Origin: Flavonifractor sp. An82
GTDB lineage: Bacteria; Bacillota; Clostridia; Oscillospirales; Oscillospiraceae
DNA: 64,000 bases
NCBI RefSeq assembly: GCF_002159265.1
Contig: NZ_NFHG01000003.1
Location: 1-64,000, forward strand
Direction of reading: 5' to 3'
Positions 43,400 to 52,573 of the stretch are shown in pieces (position 1 is the stretch's first letter; each line of letters opens with the position of its first letter). A model generated the notes under the pieces. That model was not told the origin of the DNA. It searched no databases and saw only the letters and a program-made list of their open reading frames with translations. Position numbers and translations under genes: made by a program.

Positions 43400-44874
43400 C
43401 CAGCTTTGATGTGGGCTTCAGCCTCTTTTCTGGGGCTGTCATCGCCCTGCTCTTCCTGCTGCGGTGGTGGTATGAGCGGAAAATCGCTCTGCACGGCTGC
43501 CCCGATCCGGAGGCCTTTTCCCTGTATCAAGGCATCCTGGCCCAATACTCCCCCAGATTTTTTCCCATCTTTATCCTGGCTTTTGTTGTGGGGAAGGCCA
43601 TCTTCACAGGCTGGGACATTGCCGCCGGTCTGCTGCTGGACACCACCCTCCAGCTGCTGGTGCTGCTGACGATCTATTTCGGGGTACTGCTGGTGCTGCT
43701 TCCCCTGCTGCGGCGGCGGATCTCCGCCCTGGCCTGCGCCACGCTGTGGCTGCTGCCCACCCTTCTCTACCTTCCCTTTCTCCCCGGCGTCCTCTCCTAC
43801 ACGTTCTACCGGCCTGCTCTGCTGGTACTCTCCGTCCCCCGGGATGTGCTGCTCCTGCTGGTAAAGCTCTGGGGCGTGGGAGCGGCGGCGGTGCTGGCGT
43901 GGCAGATCTTTTCCCACTACCGCTTCCGCCGGACCATTTTGAAGGATGCGGTGCCGGTGACCGCCCCGGAGGTGCTGGCTCTGTGGGACCATGCCCAGTC
44001 CATCCTCCGGCGGAAAAAGCCCATTCCCCTGCTCATCTCCCCCGCCGTCGCCTCCCCCCTGACGGTGGGCCTCTGCTCCATGGCAGCCCTGCTGCCCCAG
44101 CGGGACTTTACCCTGGAGCAGTACCGGCTCATCTTCCGCCATGAGCTGCTCCACATCCAGCGGTACGACGTGGACACCAAGTGCTTCTGCATGCTGTGCC
44201 GGGCCATCTGCTGGTTCAATCCCCTGGTGTGGCTGGCCACCCGGCGGGCCTCCGACGATCTGGAGCTGTCCTGCGACGAGCTGGTGGTCTACGGCACGGA
44301 GGAGCCGGTGCGGCAGACCTACGCCGCCCTCCTGCTGGAGACGGCGGGGGATCAGCGGGGGCTGTCCACCTGCCTGTCCGCCTCGGCCTCCAGCCTGCGC
44401 CGGCGGCTGCGGAGGGTGGTGGCTCCGGGAAAGCGCACCTCCGGCGCGGTGCTGCTGGGACTGACCATGGCTCTGCTGATACTTTGCTATGGTGTGGTGA
44501 CGGTGGGCATAGAGGGCAGCGGCCGGGACCTGGTCCTGACCCCCTATGGAGCGGAGCAGGCGGTGGCCGCTGCCCTGGTGGAGGATGAGCAGGATCTGAG
44601 GCGGGAGTCCCTGGACGGGGACCGGGCCCAGGCGCTGGAGGCCTGCCTGTCCCAGCTGCCCCTCACCCGGCTGTCCGCCGCCCCCACCTACTATCCCAGG
44701 GTGGACGACTCGGAGCAGCGGTTCTACCTCACCCTCCGCTGTTCTAATGGCAGCCAGCTGGAGGTGCGGTGGGACGACCGGTTCTGCGTGGTCCGGAGGG
44801 AAAACCGGGATCTGGCTCTCTTCCGGATGGACGGGCCGGTGAACTGGGATGATCTCCGCACCCTGGCGGCATAG
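43396..44874 (+). CDS. M56 (BlaR1-like) membrane metallopeptidase, second copy
   Basis: A 492-residue paralogue of the upstream protein. It shares the membrane layout, HELLHIQRYDVDTKCF (zinc motif near 249), ELSCDELVVYG and the nearly invariant CLSASASSLRRRL before the last membrane segment. The C-terminal outer domains of the two copies are more diverged, which would suit different signals or a heterodimer. It starts ATGA over the first gene's stop. AGGAGG lies about 5 nt upstream. Confidence 0.88.
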   Translation: MTSFDVGFSLFSGAVIALLFLLRWWYERKIALHGCPDPEAFSLYQGILAQYSPRFFPIFILAFVVGKAIFTGWDIAAGLLLDTTLQLLVLLTIYFGVLLVLLPLLRRRISALACATLWLLPTLLYLPFLPGVLSYTFYRPALLVLSVPRDVLLLLVKLWGVGAAAVLAWQIFSHYRFRRTILKDAVPVTAPEVLALWDHAQSILRRKKPIPLLISPAVASPLTVGLCSMAALLPQRDFTLEQYRLIFRHELLHIQRYDVDTKCFCMLCRAICWFNPLVWLATRRASDDLELSCDELVVYGTEEPVRQTYAALLLETAGDQRGLSTCLSASASSLRRRLRRVVAPGKRTSGAVLLGLTMALLILCYGVVTVGIEGSGRDLVLTPYGAEQAVAAALVEDEQDLRRESLDGDRAQALEACLSQLPLTRLSAAPTYYPRVDDSEQRFYLTLRCSNGSQLEVRWDDRFCVVRRENRDLALFRMDGPVNWDDLRTLAA

Positions 44875-44886
44875 AACAAAAAGAGT

Positions 44887-44912
44887 GGCCCCGGCGCAGT
44901 TGCGCCGGGGCC
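44887..44912. terminator. Bidirectional terminator between convergent operons
   Basis: A perfect 12-bp stem (GGCCCCGGCGCA and complement). Towards plus it is followed by GCGTTTCGTTT, towards minus by ACTCTTTTTGT, so it probably ends both the M56 operon and the nucleoside-transporter operon. Confidence 0.8.
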
Positions 44913-44928
44913 GCGTTTCGTTTGGATG

Positions 44929-45918
44929 TTACCGCTCCTCGCGGAAGTAGGGCAATCCGAGGGAGTTCGGAGGCTGCTTGTCCTTGCTGTTGCGCAGGGA
45001 GGTAAAGATCAGCACGATGACGGTGACCACATAGGGCAGGATCTTGTACAGCTCGTCGGGAATGAAGCCCAGGTGGAGCCGCTGGTACAGGATCATCAAC
45101 GCACCGAAGAGGACAGAGCCCCAGATGGCGTTGAGGGGCCGCCACAGGCAGAAGATGACCAGGGCAACCGCCAGCCAGCCCTCGCCGGACAGGGCCTCGT
45201 GGTTCCACACGCAGCTGGCGATGGTCATGATGTACACCATGCCGCCGATGGCCGAGATGCCGCCGCCGATGACGGTGGCCAGATACTTGTACAGGGTGAC
45301 GTTGACGCCGGCGGCGTCGGCGGTGGCAGGAGACTCGCCCACCGCCCGCAGGGACAGGCCCGCCCGGCTCTTGTTGAGGAACAGGTGCATCCCCACCGTC
45401 AGCACCAGGCCCAGATAGAGGAAGATGCTGTGGCCAAAGAGCAGGGGCCCCACCACCGGCAGCTGTTGAATGGCCGCCGGGAAGGGGGAATTGAGGAAGA
45501 CCGCCTTCAGGCTGTTGCTCACCGCCACGTAGCCGCCGGAGGTCACCCGCATGTACTCGCCGATGAACTGGCCTGCGCCGGTGCCGAAGATGGCCAGGGC
45601 CAGGCCGGTGACGTTCTGGTTGGCCCGCAGGGTGATGGTGAGGAAGGAATAGATAAGGGCTCCGATGGCGCCCCCCAGGAAGGAGAAGAACAGGGCCAGG
45701 ATGACGGCCAGAATGCCGTTGGTGCCGCCGGCTCCCTCGAAGTAGAAGGCCGCGCCCAGGCCCATGGCGCCACCCATGAACATCATGCCCTCCACGCCCA
45801 GGTTCAGGTTGCCCGCCTTTTCCGACAGGATCTCACCCAGGGTGCCGTAGAGCAGGGGCACGCCGTTGAGGACGGCGGCCATGATGAGGAGCAGGACCGC
45901 GTTGCTGTTGATATCCAT
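44929..45918 (-). CDS. nupQ: BMP-type nucleoside ABC transporter permease (NupQ-like)
   Basis: A 329-residue inner-membrane permease with eight to ten hydrophobic helices. GEILSEKAGNLNLGVEGMMFMGG near the start and AVGESPATADAAGVNVTLYKYLATVIGGG in the middle are hallmarks of the BMP/nucleoside (YufQ/NupQ) permease family. It is the last gene of the operon; its start overlaps the stop of the companion permease. Purine nucleoside specificity is inferred from the binding protein and adjacent xpt. Confidence 0.93.
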   Translation of the reverse strand: MDINSNAVLLLIMAAVLNGVPLLYGTLGEILSEKAGNLNLGVEGMMFMGGAMGLGAAFYFEGAGGTNGILAVILALFFSFLGGAIGALIYSFLTITLRANQNVTGLALAIFGTGAGQFIGEYMRVTSGGYVAVSNSLKAVFLNSPFPAAIQQLPVVGPLLFGHSIFLYLGLVLTVGMHLFLNKSRAGLSLRAVGESPATADAAGVNVTLYKYLATVIGGGISAIGGMVYIMTIASCVWNHEALSGEGWLAVALVIFCLWRPLNAIWGSVLFGALMILYQRLHLGFIPDELYKILPYVVTVIVLIFTSLRNSKDKQPPNSLGLPYFREER

Positions 45919-47003
45919 TACTTGGCCACCTCCTTATGACTGCCCCGGAAGATGAGGCGGTAGTTGATGAAGAACTCACAGCCCAGCATACAGAACAGGA
46001 AGATGCCGGTGATGATGTCCGAGATGGAGGCGGGGACGGCCAGCTGGGTCTGGAGGGTGTCGGCGCCCTTGTCCAGCACGCCCAGCAGCACCGAGATGCC
46101 CACCATGGCGAAGGGATTGAGCTGGGCCAGCCAGGCTACGGTAATGGCGGTGAAGCCCACCCCGGCAGCCACGCCGGAGTACAGGGTGTTGTCCGCGCCG
46201 GAGGCCACGATGAAGCCCACCAGACCGGCGATGGCGCCGGACAGGAACATGGTGCGCATGATGATCTTGCCCACGTTCATACCGGCGTACCGGGCGGTCT
46301 TCTCGCTCTCGCCGATGACGGCGATCTCATAGCCCTGCTTGGTGTACTTCATGTAGAAGAACATGGCCACCGTCAGGATGAGGACGATGATCCAGCCGCA
46401 GTGGACCCCCAGTACCTTGGGCAGCACGGCGGCGGAGTCGAACTGGGGAATGATCTGGGAGCCGGGACGGCCCTCCCAGGGGCCGCCCTGGAGCCACTTG
46501 ACCACGCCGATCATGATGTAGTTCATCATCAGGGTGAACAGGGTCTCGTTGGTGCCCCACTTGGCCTTGAAGAAGGCGGGCACCAGGGCCCACAGGCCGC
46601 CGCAGATGGCGCCGGAAACCGCCATGACCACCAGCAGCACGGGACTGGGCAGCTTGTCCGCCCAGAAGAGGGCGAAGTAGCTGGCTCCCACGGCGCCGGC
46701 GGTGATCTGACCCTCGGCGCCGATGTTCCAGAAGCGCATTTTGAAGCAGGGGGCGATGGCCAGGGCCGTGCCCAGCAGGGGGATGGCGATCTTCACAGTC
46801 TGGCGGATGGCGGTCTTTTTGCCCAGGGAGCCCACGATCATGGTGCCGAAGGCCCCGAAGGGGTTGTGGCCCATCAGCAGGAAGATGAGGGCGCTGATGA
46901 GGATAGCCGCCAGGAAGGAGCAGGCCCGGATGGCCCACACCTGCCCCTTGGGCATCCCTTCCCGCTTGGCCAGGCGGATCAGGGGATTATTCGAGTCATG
47001 CAT
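45918..47003 (-). CDS. nupP: BMP-type nucleoside ABC transporter permease (NupP-like)
   Basis: A 361-residue permease, companion to the NupQ-like protein. FKMRFWNIGAEGQITAGAVGASYFAL and IGESEKTARYAGMNVGKIIMRTMFLSGAIAGLVG are family signatures. About nine hydrophobic segments. It overlaps the ATPase gene upstream by 8 nt and the NupQ gene downstream by one base, so the subunits should be translated together. Confidence 0.93.
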   Translation of the reverse strand: MHDSNNPLIRLAKREGMPKGQVWAIRACSFLAAILISALIFLLMGHNPFGAFGTMIVGSLGKKTAIRQTVKIAIPLLGTALAIAPCFKMRFWNIGAEGQITAGAVGASYFALFWADKLPSPVLLVVMAVSGAICGGLWALVPAFFKAKWGTNETLFTLMMNYIMIGVVKWLQGGPWEGRPGSQIIPQFDSAAVLPKVLGVHCGWIIVLILTVAMFFYMKYTKQGYEIAVIGESEKTARYAGMNVGKIIMRTMFLSGAIAGLVGFIVASGADNTLYSGVAAGVGFTAITVAWLAQLNPFAMVGISVLLGVLDKGADTLQTQLAVPASISDIITGIFLFCMLGCEFFINYRLIFRGSHKEVAK

Positions 47004-48588
47004 CCTGTGCTCCCTCCTTTCCGCCGCCCACGTGGGTCATGAGCAGGCCCAGCTGCTCCTTGGTGGCGGACGGCCCGTCCACCACGCCGGATACCTGGCC
47101 GCCGCACAGCACCAGAATACGGTCGCACAGCTCCAGCAGCACGTCCAGATCCTCGCCCACCAGCAGCACCGCCACCTCCTTCATCTTCTGCTCGTTGAGC
47201 AGACGGTAGATGGTGTAGGAGGAGTTGATATCCAGGCCCCGGACGGGGTAGGCGGTCATGAGCACCGTAGGGGCGGAGGCGATCTCACGGCCCACCAGCA
47301 CCTTCTGCACATTGCCGCCGGACAGACGGCGCACCGGAGTGGCCACCCCGGGGGTGACGATCTCCAGCTCGTCGATGAGCTTTTCCGCCAAAGCTTTGGG
47401 GGCCTTCCGGTCCACCAGGGGGCCGGGGGTGTCCTTGTAGGTCTTGAGCATCATGTTGTCCACCATGCCCATGCCGCCCACCAGGCCCATGCCCAGCCGG
47501 TCCTCGGGCACGAAGGCCAGGGATACCCCCACCTTGCGGATCTGGCCGGGGGTCTTGCCCACCAGCTCCTCCCCCGCCTTGTCCACCGGCACATGGTTGC
47601 CGGCGATGTCGCTGTTGGGGTGGGGCGGATAGTAGAAGATGTGGCCGGACTCCGCCTTCTGCAGGCCGGCAATGGCCTCCAGCAGCTCCTTCTGGCCGGA
47701 GCCGGCAATGCCGGCAATGCCCAGGATCTCGCCGCCGTAGGCCTGGAAGGAGACGTCCTTGAGTACGCTGACCCCCTCGCCGTTGCGGCAGTTCAGGCCC
47801 TTGACCTCCAGCCGCAGGTCCTTGTACTGGGCCTGGGGCCGGTCAATGTTCAGGGTCACCGCATGGCCCACCATCATTTCGGTGAGCTTCTGGGGGTTGG
47901 TGTGGTTGGTGTTGACGGTGCCGATGTACTTGCCCTTGCGGAGCACCGACACCTTGTCGGACAGGGCCATCACCTCGTGGAGCTTGTGGGTGATGATGAC
48001 GATGGCCTTGCCGTCGGCCTTCATGGCCCGCAGGATGTTGAAGAGCCGCTCGGTCTCCTGGGGGGTGAGGACGGCGGTGGGCTCGTCCAGAATGAGGATC
48101 TCGGCCCCCCGGTAGAGCACCTTGACGATCTCCACCGTCTGCTTTTCCGACACCGACATGTCATAGACCTTCTTGTTTGGGTCGATGCCGAAGCCGTACT
48201 TGTCGCTGATGGCCTGGACCTGGGCGGCCACCGCCTTACGGTCGTGCTCCTTCCCCTTCAGGCCCAGGGCGATGTTTTCGGCGGCGGTGAACACCTCCAC
48301 CAGCTTGTAGTGCTGGTGGATCATGCCGATGCCGTGGGTAAAGGCGTCCTTGGGGGAGCGGATGGCCACCGGCTTGCCCTCCACCAGGATCTCTCCCTCG
48401 TCGGGGAGATAGATCCCGGCCAGCATGTTCATCAGGGTGGTCTTGCCGCTGCCGTTCTCCCCCAGCAGGGACAGAATCTCCCCCCGGTCGATGGTCAGGT
48501 CGATGTCGTCATTGGCCAACACCTTGGTGCCGAAACGCTTGGTGATGTGTCTGAGTTCGATTGCATGGACAGGTTCCAAGGCTGTCAT
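46996..48588 (-). CDS. nupO: BMP-type nucleoside ABC transporter ATPase (NupO-like)
   Basis: A 530-residue ATPase with two fused nucleotide-binding domains. The first has Walker A GENGSGKTT, signature MSVSEKQTVEI and Walker B LILDEPTAVLTP; the second has the family-typical altered Walker A GIAGSGQKEL, LSGGNVQK and MTAYPVRGLD, lacking a canonical catalytic glutamate. So one site is probably weak, as in sugar and nucleoside importers. ATG 48588 has only a close AGGAAGG upstream. Confidence 0.94.
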   Translation of the reverse strand: MTALEPVHAIELRHITKRFGTKVLANDDIDLTIDRGEILSLLGENGSGKTTLMNMLAGIYLPDEGEILVEGKPVAIRSPKDAFTHGIGMIHQHYKLVEVFTAAENIALGLKGKEHDRKAVAAQVQAISDKYGFGIDPNKKVYDMSVSEKQTVEIVKVLYRGAEILILDEPTAVLTPQETERLFNILRAMKADGKAIVIITHKLHEVMALSDKVSVLRKGKYIGTVNTNHTNPQKLTEMMVGHAVTLNIDRPQAQYKDLRLEVKGLNCRNGEGVSVLKDVSFQAYGGEILGIAGIAGSGQKELLEAIAGLQKAESGHIFYYPPHPNSDIAGNHVPVDKAGEELVGKTPGQIRKVGVSLAFVPEDRLGMGLVGGMGMVDNMMLKTYKDTPGPLVDRKAPKALAEKLIDELEIVTPGVATPVRRLSGGNVQKVLVGREIASAPTVLMTAYPVRGLDINSSYTIYRLLNEQKMKEVAVLLVGEDLDVLLELCDRILVLCGGQVSGVVDGPSATKEQLGLLMTHVGGGKEGAQDA

Positions 48589-48643
48589 CCTTCCTGTGAT
48601 GAGACGTGGGTGAGTAATGGGTCACTGTCTTTCCCGGGAAAAG

Positions 48644-48675
48644 ACAGAAAAGAGGGCTGCTGGTGCAGCCCTCTT
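48644..48675 (-). terminator. Hairpin between the binding-protein and ATPase genes
   Basis: On the minus strand AAGAGGGCTGC / GCAGCCCTCTT (48675-48650) is followed by TTCTGTCTTTT. It probably attenuates the operon so that the binding protein is made in excess over the membrane subunits. Confidence 0.75.
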
Positions 48676-48688
48676 TTGGGTCAGGTCA

Positions 48689-49954
48689 TCAATAGGCGGA
48701 GTTGAGCCACTCGATGCCGTCGATCTGCACGGTAAAGTAAGGCGCAGACTGGAAGTAGGACTCATGGAAGGCGCCGTCAAACACGGCCTCCTCCGAGTCG
48801 GCCACGAAGTCGCCGTCGGTATCCAGAGCCATGCAGGTGGTGAGGGGCTGGCCCTCCACGGTGAAGGTGGTGGTGTCGAAGACCTGCAGCTCGCCGGAGC
48901 GGATGGCCTCCTCCACCTCAGCCAGCTTCTCGGCGGTGCCGGCAGCGGCGATCTCCTCGTTGAGAGGAGTCATGACCACGGCGCCCTCGTCCATGCCGTG
49001 GCACCAATCCTGCTCAAACTCCTCGCCGTTGGCAACGGCCTCGATGGCGTACTCAAAGTACACGGACCAGTCGATGCGGGTGCCGATGAGGGAGGCCTCG
49101 GGGGCCACGGAGATCATGTCGTTGTTGTAGCCGGTGTGGAACGCGCCGGCGTTCTGAGCGGCGGTGGCGGGGGTGGTGTTGTCGGAGTGCTGGGAGATCA
49201 TGACGCAGCCGGCGTCGCACAGAGCCTGGGCGGCATTGCCCTCCTCAGTGGCGTCGGACCAGGAACCCACGAACTGGACCTTCATGGTCACGCTGGGGCA
49301 CACGCTCTTGGCGCCCAGATAGTAAGCGGTGAAGCCGGAGATCACTTCGGCGAAGGAGTAGGCGCCCACGTAGCCGATGACGGCCTGGTCGGCGGTGATC
49401 TCGCCGTTGTCGATCATCTCCTGCAGCTTCATGCCGGCCACCACGCCGGCCAGGTAACGGCCCTCATAGATGTTGGCGAAGGCGTTGTGGGTGTTGGGCA
49501 GGTCGTCCACGGCGGAGGCCTGGTTGGTGCAGGCGATGAACTCGATCTCGGGATAATCGGGAGCCACCTTCAGCATGAAGGGCTCAAAGCCGTAGGAGTT
49601 GTTGATGATCAGGTCGCAGCCGGCCTCGGCCAGCTCGATATTGGCGTCCTCGCAGGAGGAGTCCTCACCGATGTTCCACTTGATCTGCCAATCAATGGTG
49701 ATGCCCTTTTCCGCCAGGGCCTCGGTGACGGCCTCCTTGCCGCGGATGAAGTTGTAGGTGTAGCCCTGGTCGTTCTCGTCGCCGATGCAGATCAGGCCAA
49801 CCTTGACGGTCTTGCCCTCGGTCTCGCCGCCGGAAACGGTCTCACCGCCGCCGGAGGGGCTCTCGCTGCCGCCCTGGGTGCCGCCGCCGCAGGCGGCCAG
49901 GCCCAGCATCATGGAACCAGCCAGGAGCAGTGCAAGCAGTTTTCTCTTCTTCAT
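48689..49954 (-). CDS. nupN: BMP-family nucleoside-binding lipoprotein (NupN-like)
   Basis: A 421-residue lipoprotein. The lipobox LGLAAC is followed by a Gly/Ser-rich linker, then the BMP domain: KVGLICIGDENDQGYTYNFIRG, CDLIINNSYGFEPFMLKVAPDYPEIEF and VGAYSFAEVISGFTAYYLGAK. It captures nucleosides for the transporter encoded downstream. ATG 49954 has AAGGAGG 10 nt upstream. It lies 109 nt after xpt in the same direction. Homologues bind purine nucleosides; the exact ligand is not visible. Confidence 0.93.
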   Translation of the reverse strand: MKKRKLLALLLAGSMMLGLAACGGGTQGGSESPSGGGETVSGGETEGKTVKVGLICIGDENDQGYTYNFIRGKEAVTEALAEKGITIDWQIKWNIGEDSSCEDANIELAEAGCDLIINNSYGFEPFMLKVAPDYPEIEFIACTNQASAVDDLPNTHNAFANIYEGRYLAGVVAGMKLQEMIDNGEITADQAVIGYVGAYSFAEVISGFTAYYLGAKSVCPSVTMKVQFVGSWSDATEEGNAAQALCDAGCVMISQHSDNTTPATAAQNAGAFHTGYNNDMISVAPEASLIGTRIDWSVYFEYAIEAVANGEEFEQDWCHGMDEGAVVMTPLNEEIAAAGTAEKLAEVEEAIRSGELQVFDTTTFTVEGQPLTTCMALDTDGDFVADSEEAVFDGAFHESYFQSAPYFTVQIDGIEWLNSAY

Positions 49955-50063
49955 GTCCAGTGTTCCTCCTTTTAAATCCTGTTTGACTTCCAACTTTCCT
50001 TCAAAACAGCCCGCTTCCCGACGGGCTGGTCTGAACATACAAAGAGGGGCCAGGGGCGGGTCC

Positions 50064-50636
50064 TCAGCAGAACTCCACGCCGTCCTCCACGCTCATGGAC
50101 TTGATTTTCGCCAGAGATTCCACTCTCACGCCCATGCCCCGGATCAAATCGCCGCCGGGCTGGAAGGCCTTTTCCACGGCGATACCGGCACCCACCAGGG
50201 TGGCCCCGGCGTCCCGCACCAGATTGATGAGGCCCTGGAGGGCGGAGCCGTTGGCCAGGAAATCATCAATGATGAGCACCCGATCCTCGGGCAGCAGGAA
50301 CTGCTTGGCCACAATGATATCGTACACCTTGCCGTGGGTGAAGGACTCCACCTTGGAGGTGTACACGTCGCCGGCGATATTCTTGGTCTTGTTCTTCTTG
50401 GCAAAGATCACCGGGCAATCAAAAAACTGCGCGGCCACACACGCGATCCCGATCCCCGATGCCTCGATGGTCAAAATCTTGGTAACCCCGCAGTCCTTGT
50501 ACAAGCGCAAAAATTCCTTGCCCATTTCCTGAAACAGCTTAACATCCATCTGGTGATTGAGGAAGCTGTCTACCTTCAGCACGCCGCCATCCCGAATGAC
50601 GCCGTCGGTGCGGATGCGATCTTCCAGCAATTTCAT
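50064..50636 (-). CDS. xpt: Xanthine phosphoribosyltransferase
   Basis: A 190-residue type I phosphoribosyltransferase that salvages xanthine to XMP. The PRPP-binding loop is VLIIDDFLANGSALQG; LTIEASGIGIACVAAQFF and AKKNKTKNIAGDVYTSKVESFTHGK are Xpt signatures. AAGGAG lies 8 nt before the ATG. It heads the nucleoside-importer unit. I looked for the purine riboswitch that controls xpt in many Bacillota, and its conserved core is not present in the 5' region. Confidence 0.96.
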   Translation of the reverse strand: MKLLEDRIRTDGVIRDGGVLKVDSFLNHQMDVKLFQEMGKEFLRLYKDCGVTKILTIEASGIGIACVAAQFFDCPVIFAKKNKTKNIAGDVYTSKVESFTHGKVYDIIVAKQFLLPEDRVLIIDDFLANGSALQGLINLVRDAGATLVGAGIAVEKAFQPGGDLIRGMGVRVESLAKIKSMSVEDGVEFC

Positions 50637-50668
50637 ATCGCCGTCTCCTTAACAAAAAATTCATATTT

Positions 50669-50697
50669 ATTGTATCGAATTCTGCATCCTACTGCAA
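50669..50697 (-). promoter_or_regulatory. Promoter of the xpt-nup operon
   Basis: TTGCAG (50697-50692), 17 nt, TACAAT (50674-50669) on the minus strand. The remaining AT-rich sequence up to 50808 shows no riboswitch. Confidence 0.6.
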
Positions 50698-50808
50698 CTG
50701 ACCATATTCTATCAAAAAACCGCTCTCCCGTCATCTCTTTTTATAAATTTTGTCTGATATGTCAAGTTGATTTTTTACTCCCGCCGGTCTGCCCACCTCG
50801 GTTTTCCG

Positions 50809-50837
50809 TTGTACTTTGCCTTTTCCTTTGTTAAAAT
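50809..50837 (+). promoter_or_regulatory. Promoter of the SLH-GH18 gene
   Basis: TTGTAC, 17 nt, TAAAAT, about 54 nt upstream of the start codon. Confidence 0.65.
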
Positions 50838-50890
50838 AGAGACGGCAGCCCAACTGACGCCATACTTTTATAAAAGGAGGGGTCCTTTTT

Positions 50891-52549
50891 ATGCTCAAAC
50901 GCCGGCTGTGCGCGGCGGCTGTTACCGCCGTTTTGTTACTGTCCGCCGCCCCCCTGTCCCCTCAGGCCCGGGCTTTTTCCGACACCAGCGGCCACTGGGC
51001 CCAGGCCGACATCCAGAAGGCCCAGACCTACGGCCTGATGGAGGGCTACCCCGACGGCCGCTTCGGCGTGGGGGACGAGATCACCCGGGCGGAATTTGTC
51101 ACCATTCTGTGCCGGATGTTTGACTGGGAGATGATCTCCCCCGCCTCTCCCTCCTACATAGACTGCGGTACCGGAGAGTGGTACTACTCTGCCGTGGAGA
51201 CCGCCCGGGCCCACGACGTGATGGAGGGCGCCGGGGCCTTCCGCCCCCTGGACTACATCAGCCGGGAGGAGATGGCGGTGATGCTGGTGCGGGCCCTGGG
51301 GTACGACACCCTGGCCGGGGACCTGTCCTCCCTGTCCCTCCCCTTCACCGACGTGAAAACCAACACGGGCTACATCGCCATCGCCTACGACATCGGCATG
51401 ATCCGGGGTGTGGCCGGGCCCAATGGCCAGCTCAAGTTCCTGCCCACCCACTCGGCCACCCGGGAGGAAGCCGCCGCCATGCTGGTGCGGGTGTATGAGC
51501 GCTATACCTCCAAAACCGACTGGCTCCACGGCTTCTACGCCTTCTCCTCCTACTCCCAGATCAACCTGACCGCCCATATGGACGCCGTCAGCGTGGGCTG
51601 GGCCCGGCTGGAGTACGGCGAGAGCGGTCCCACCCTCAACTCCACCAGCGCCAACGGCAACGACTGGGTACGCCCCTCCGACCCCACCCCCGCCACCGAC
51701 TACTTTACCAGCCACGGGGTAGACTATAACCTGTGCGTCTTCGGCTCGGCCACCGACGCGGTGACCCTGGCCGACGGCTCCACCACCTCCACAGTGGCAG
51801 CGGTGGTCAACGACTCCAATGCCCGCGCCCAGGCCATCTCTGCCCTGGTGGAGGCCGCCGGGTCCTACGCCGGGCTCACCATCGACTTCGAGGGTTTGAA
51901 AGGGGATACTATAAAGAAGAATTATGCCACCTTTATGGAGGAGCTGCGCTCCGCCCTGCCGGAGGATAAGACCCTGTATGTCTGCGTCCAGCCCGACACC
52001 TGGTACACCGGCTTTGACTACCGGGGCCTGGGCGAGGTGTGCGACAAGGTGATCCTCATGGCCCACGACTACCAGTGGACCTCCGTCCCCGGCTCCTATG
52101 TGGGCACCGGCAACACCGATTCCCCCGTCACCCCCTTTGCCAGCGTGTACGAGGCCCTGCGGGATATCACCGACCCGGACACCGGCGTACAGGATGTAAG
52201 CAAGGTAGCCCTGGCCATCTCCTTCGGCACGGCGGGGTTCCACATTGACGAGAACGGCCGCCTGCTGGACACCACCATCTACCACCCCGGTACCGACACC
52301 CTGGCCGGGCGGCTGGCCCAGCCGGACACGGTGGTGACCTACAGCGAGAAGTACCGCAACCCCTGCGCCGTCTACACCAATGAGGAGGGGGAGCGCTATA
52401 AGGTATGGTACGAGGACGCCCAAAGCGTGGCGGACAAGCTCCAGCTGGCCCGGCTCTTCGGCGTCACCGGCGTGTCCCTGTGGCGGGTGGGCACCATCCC
52501 CGCCTCCACCGGCTATGACGTGTGGAGCGCCGTCAATGCCGCCCGCTGA
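50891..52549 (+). CDS. SLH-domain protein with GH18-like glycosidase domain
   Basis: A 552-residue exported protein. A signal peptide (to about residue 29, ARA-FS) precedes three S-layer-homology repeats (about 30-210; FSDTSGHWAQADIQKAQTYG is the first). The remainder is a glycoside hydrolase family 18-type barrel like spore and cell-wall lysins: GLTIDFEGL holds the catalytic glutamate, with YVCVQPDTW, VILMAHDYQW and GVTGVSLWRVG following. The first aspartate of the DxxDxDxE motif is replaced (AGLTIDFE). It likely cleaves peptidoglycan or chitin-like glycans at the surface. AAGGAGG precedes the start. Confidence 0.88.
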   Translation: MLKRRLCAAAVTAVLLLSAAPLSPQARAFSDTSGHWAQADIQKAQTYGLMEGYPDGRFGVGDEITRAEFVTILCRMFDWEMISPASPSYIDCGTGEWYYSAVETARAHDVMEGAGAFRPLDYISREEMAVMLVRALGYDTLAGDLSSLSLPFTDVKTNTGYIAIAYDIGMIRGVAGPNGQLKFLPTHSATREEAAAMLVRVYERYTSKTDWLHGFYAFSSYSQINLTAHMDAVSVGWARLEYGESGPTLNSTSANGNDWVRPSDPTPATDYFTSHGVDYNLCVFGSATDAVTLADGSTTSTVAAVVNDSNARAQAISALVEAAGSYAGLTIDFEGLKGDTIKKNYATFMEELRSALPEDKTLYVCVQPDTWYTGFDYRGLGEVCDKVILMAHDYQWTSVPGSYVGTGNTDSPVTPFASVYEALRDITDPDTGVQDVSKVALAISFGTAGFHIDENGRLLDTTIYHPGTDTLAGRLAQPDTVVTYSEKYRNPCAVYTNEEGERYKVWYEDAQSVADKLQLARLFGVTGVSLWRVGTIPASTGYDVWSAVNAAR

Positions 52550-52573
52550 CCGGCTGAATAAGGAGGGATTGCT

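Noticed and set aside
41526-44874. Beta-lactam resistance operon because of blaI and BlaR1-like genes
   Set aside because: No beta-lactamase or penicillin-binding sensor domain is encoded, so resistance cannot be inferred.
50749-50766. TTGACA at about 50761-50766 (minus) with TATAAA as xpt promoter
   Set aside because: Spacing is only 14 nt; TTGCAG-17-TACAAT nearer the gene is better.
50637-50890. Purine riboswitch upstream of xpt
   Set aside because: The conserved core and three-way-junction signature are absent; only a two-box promoter is visible.
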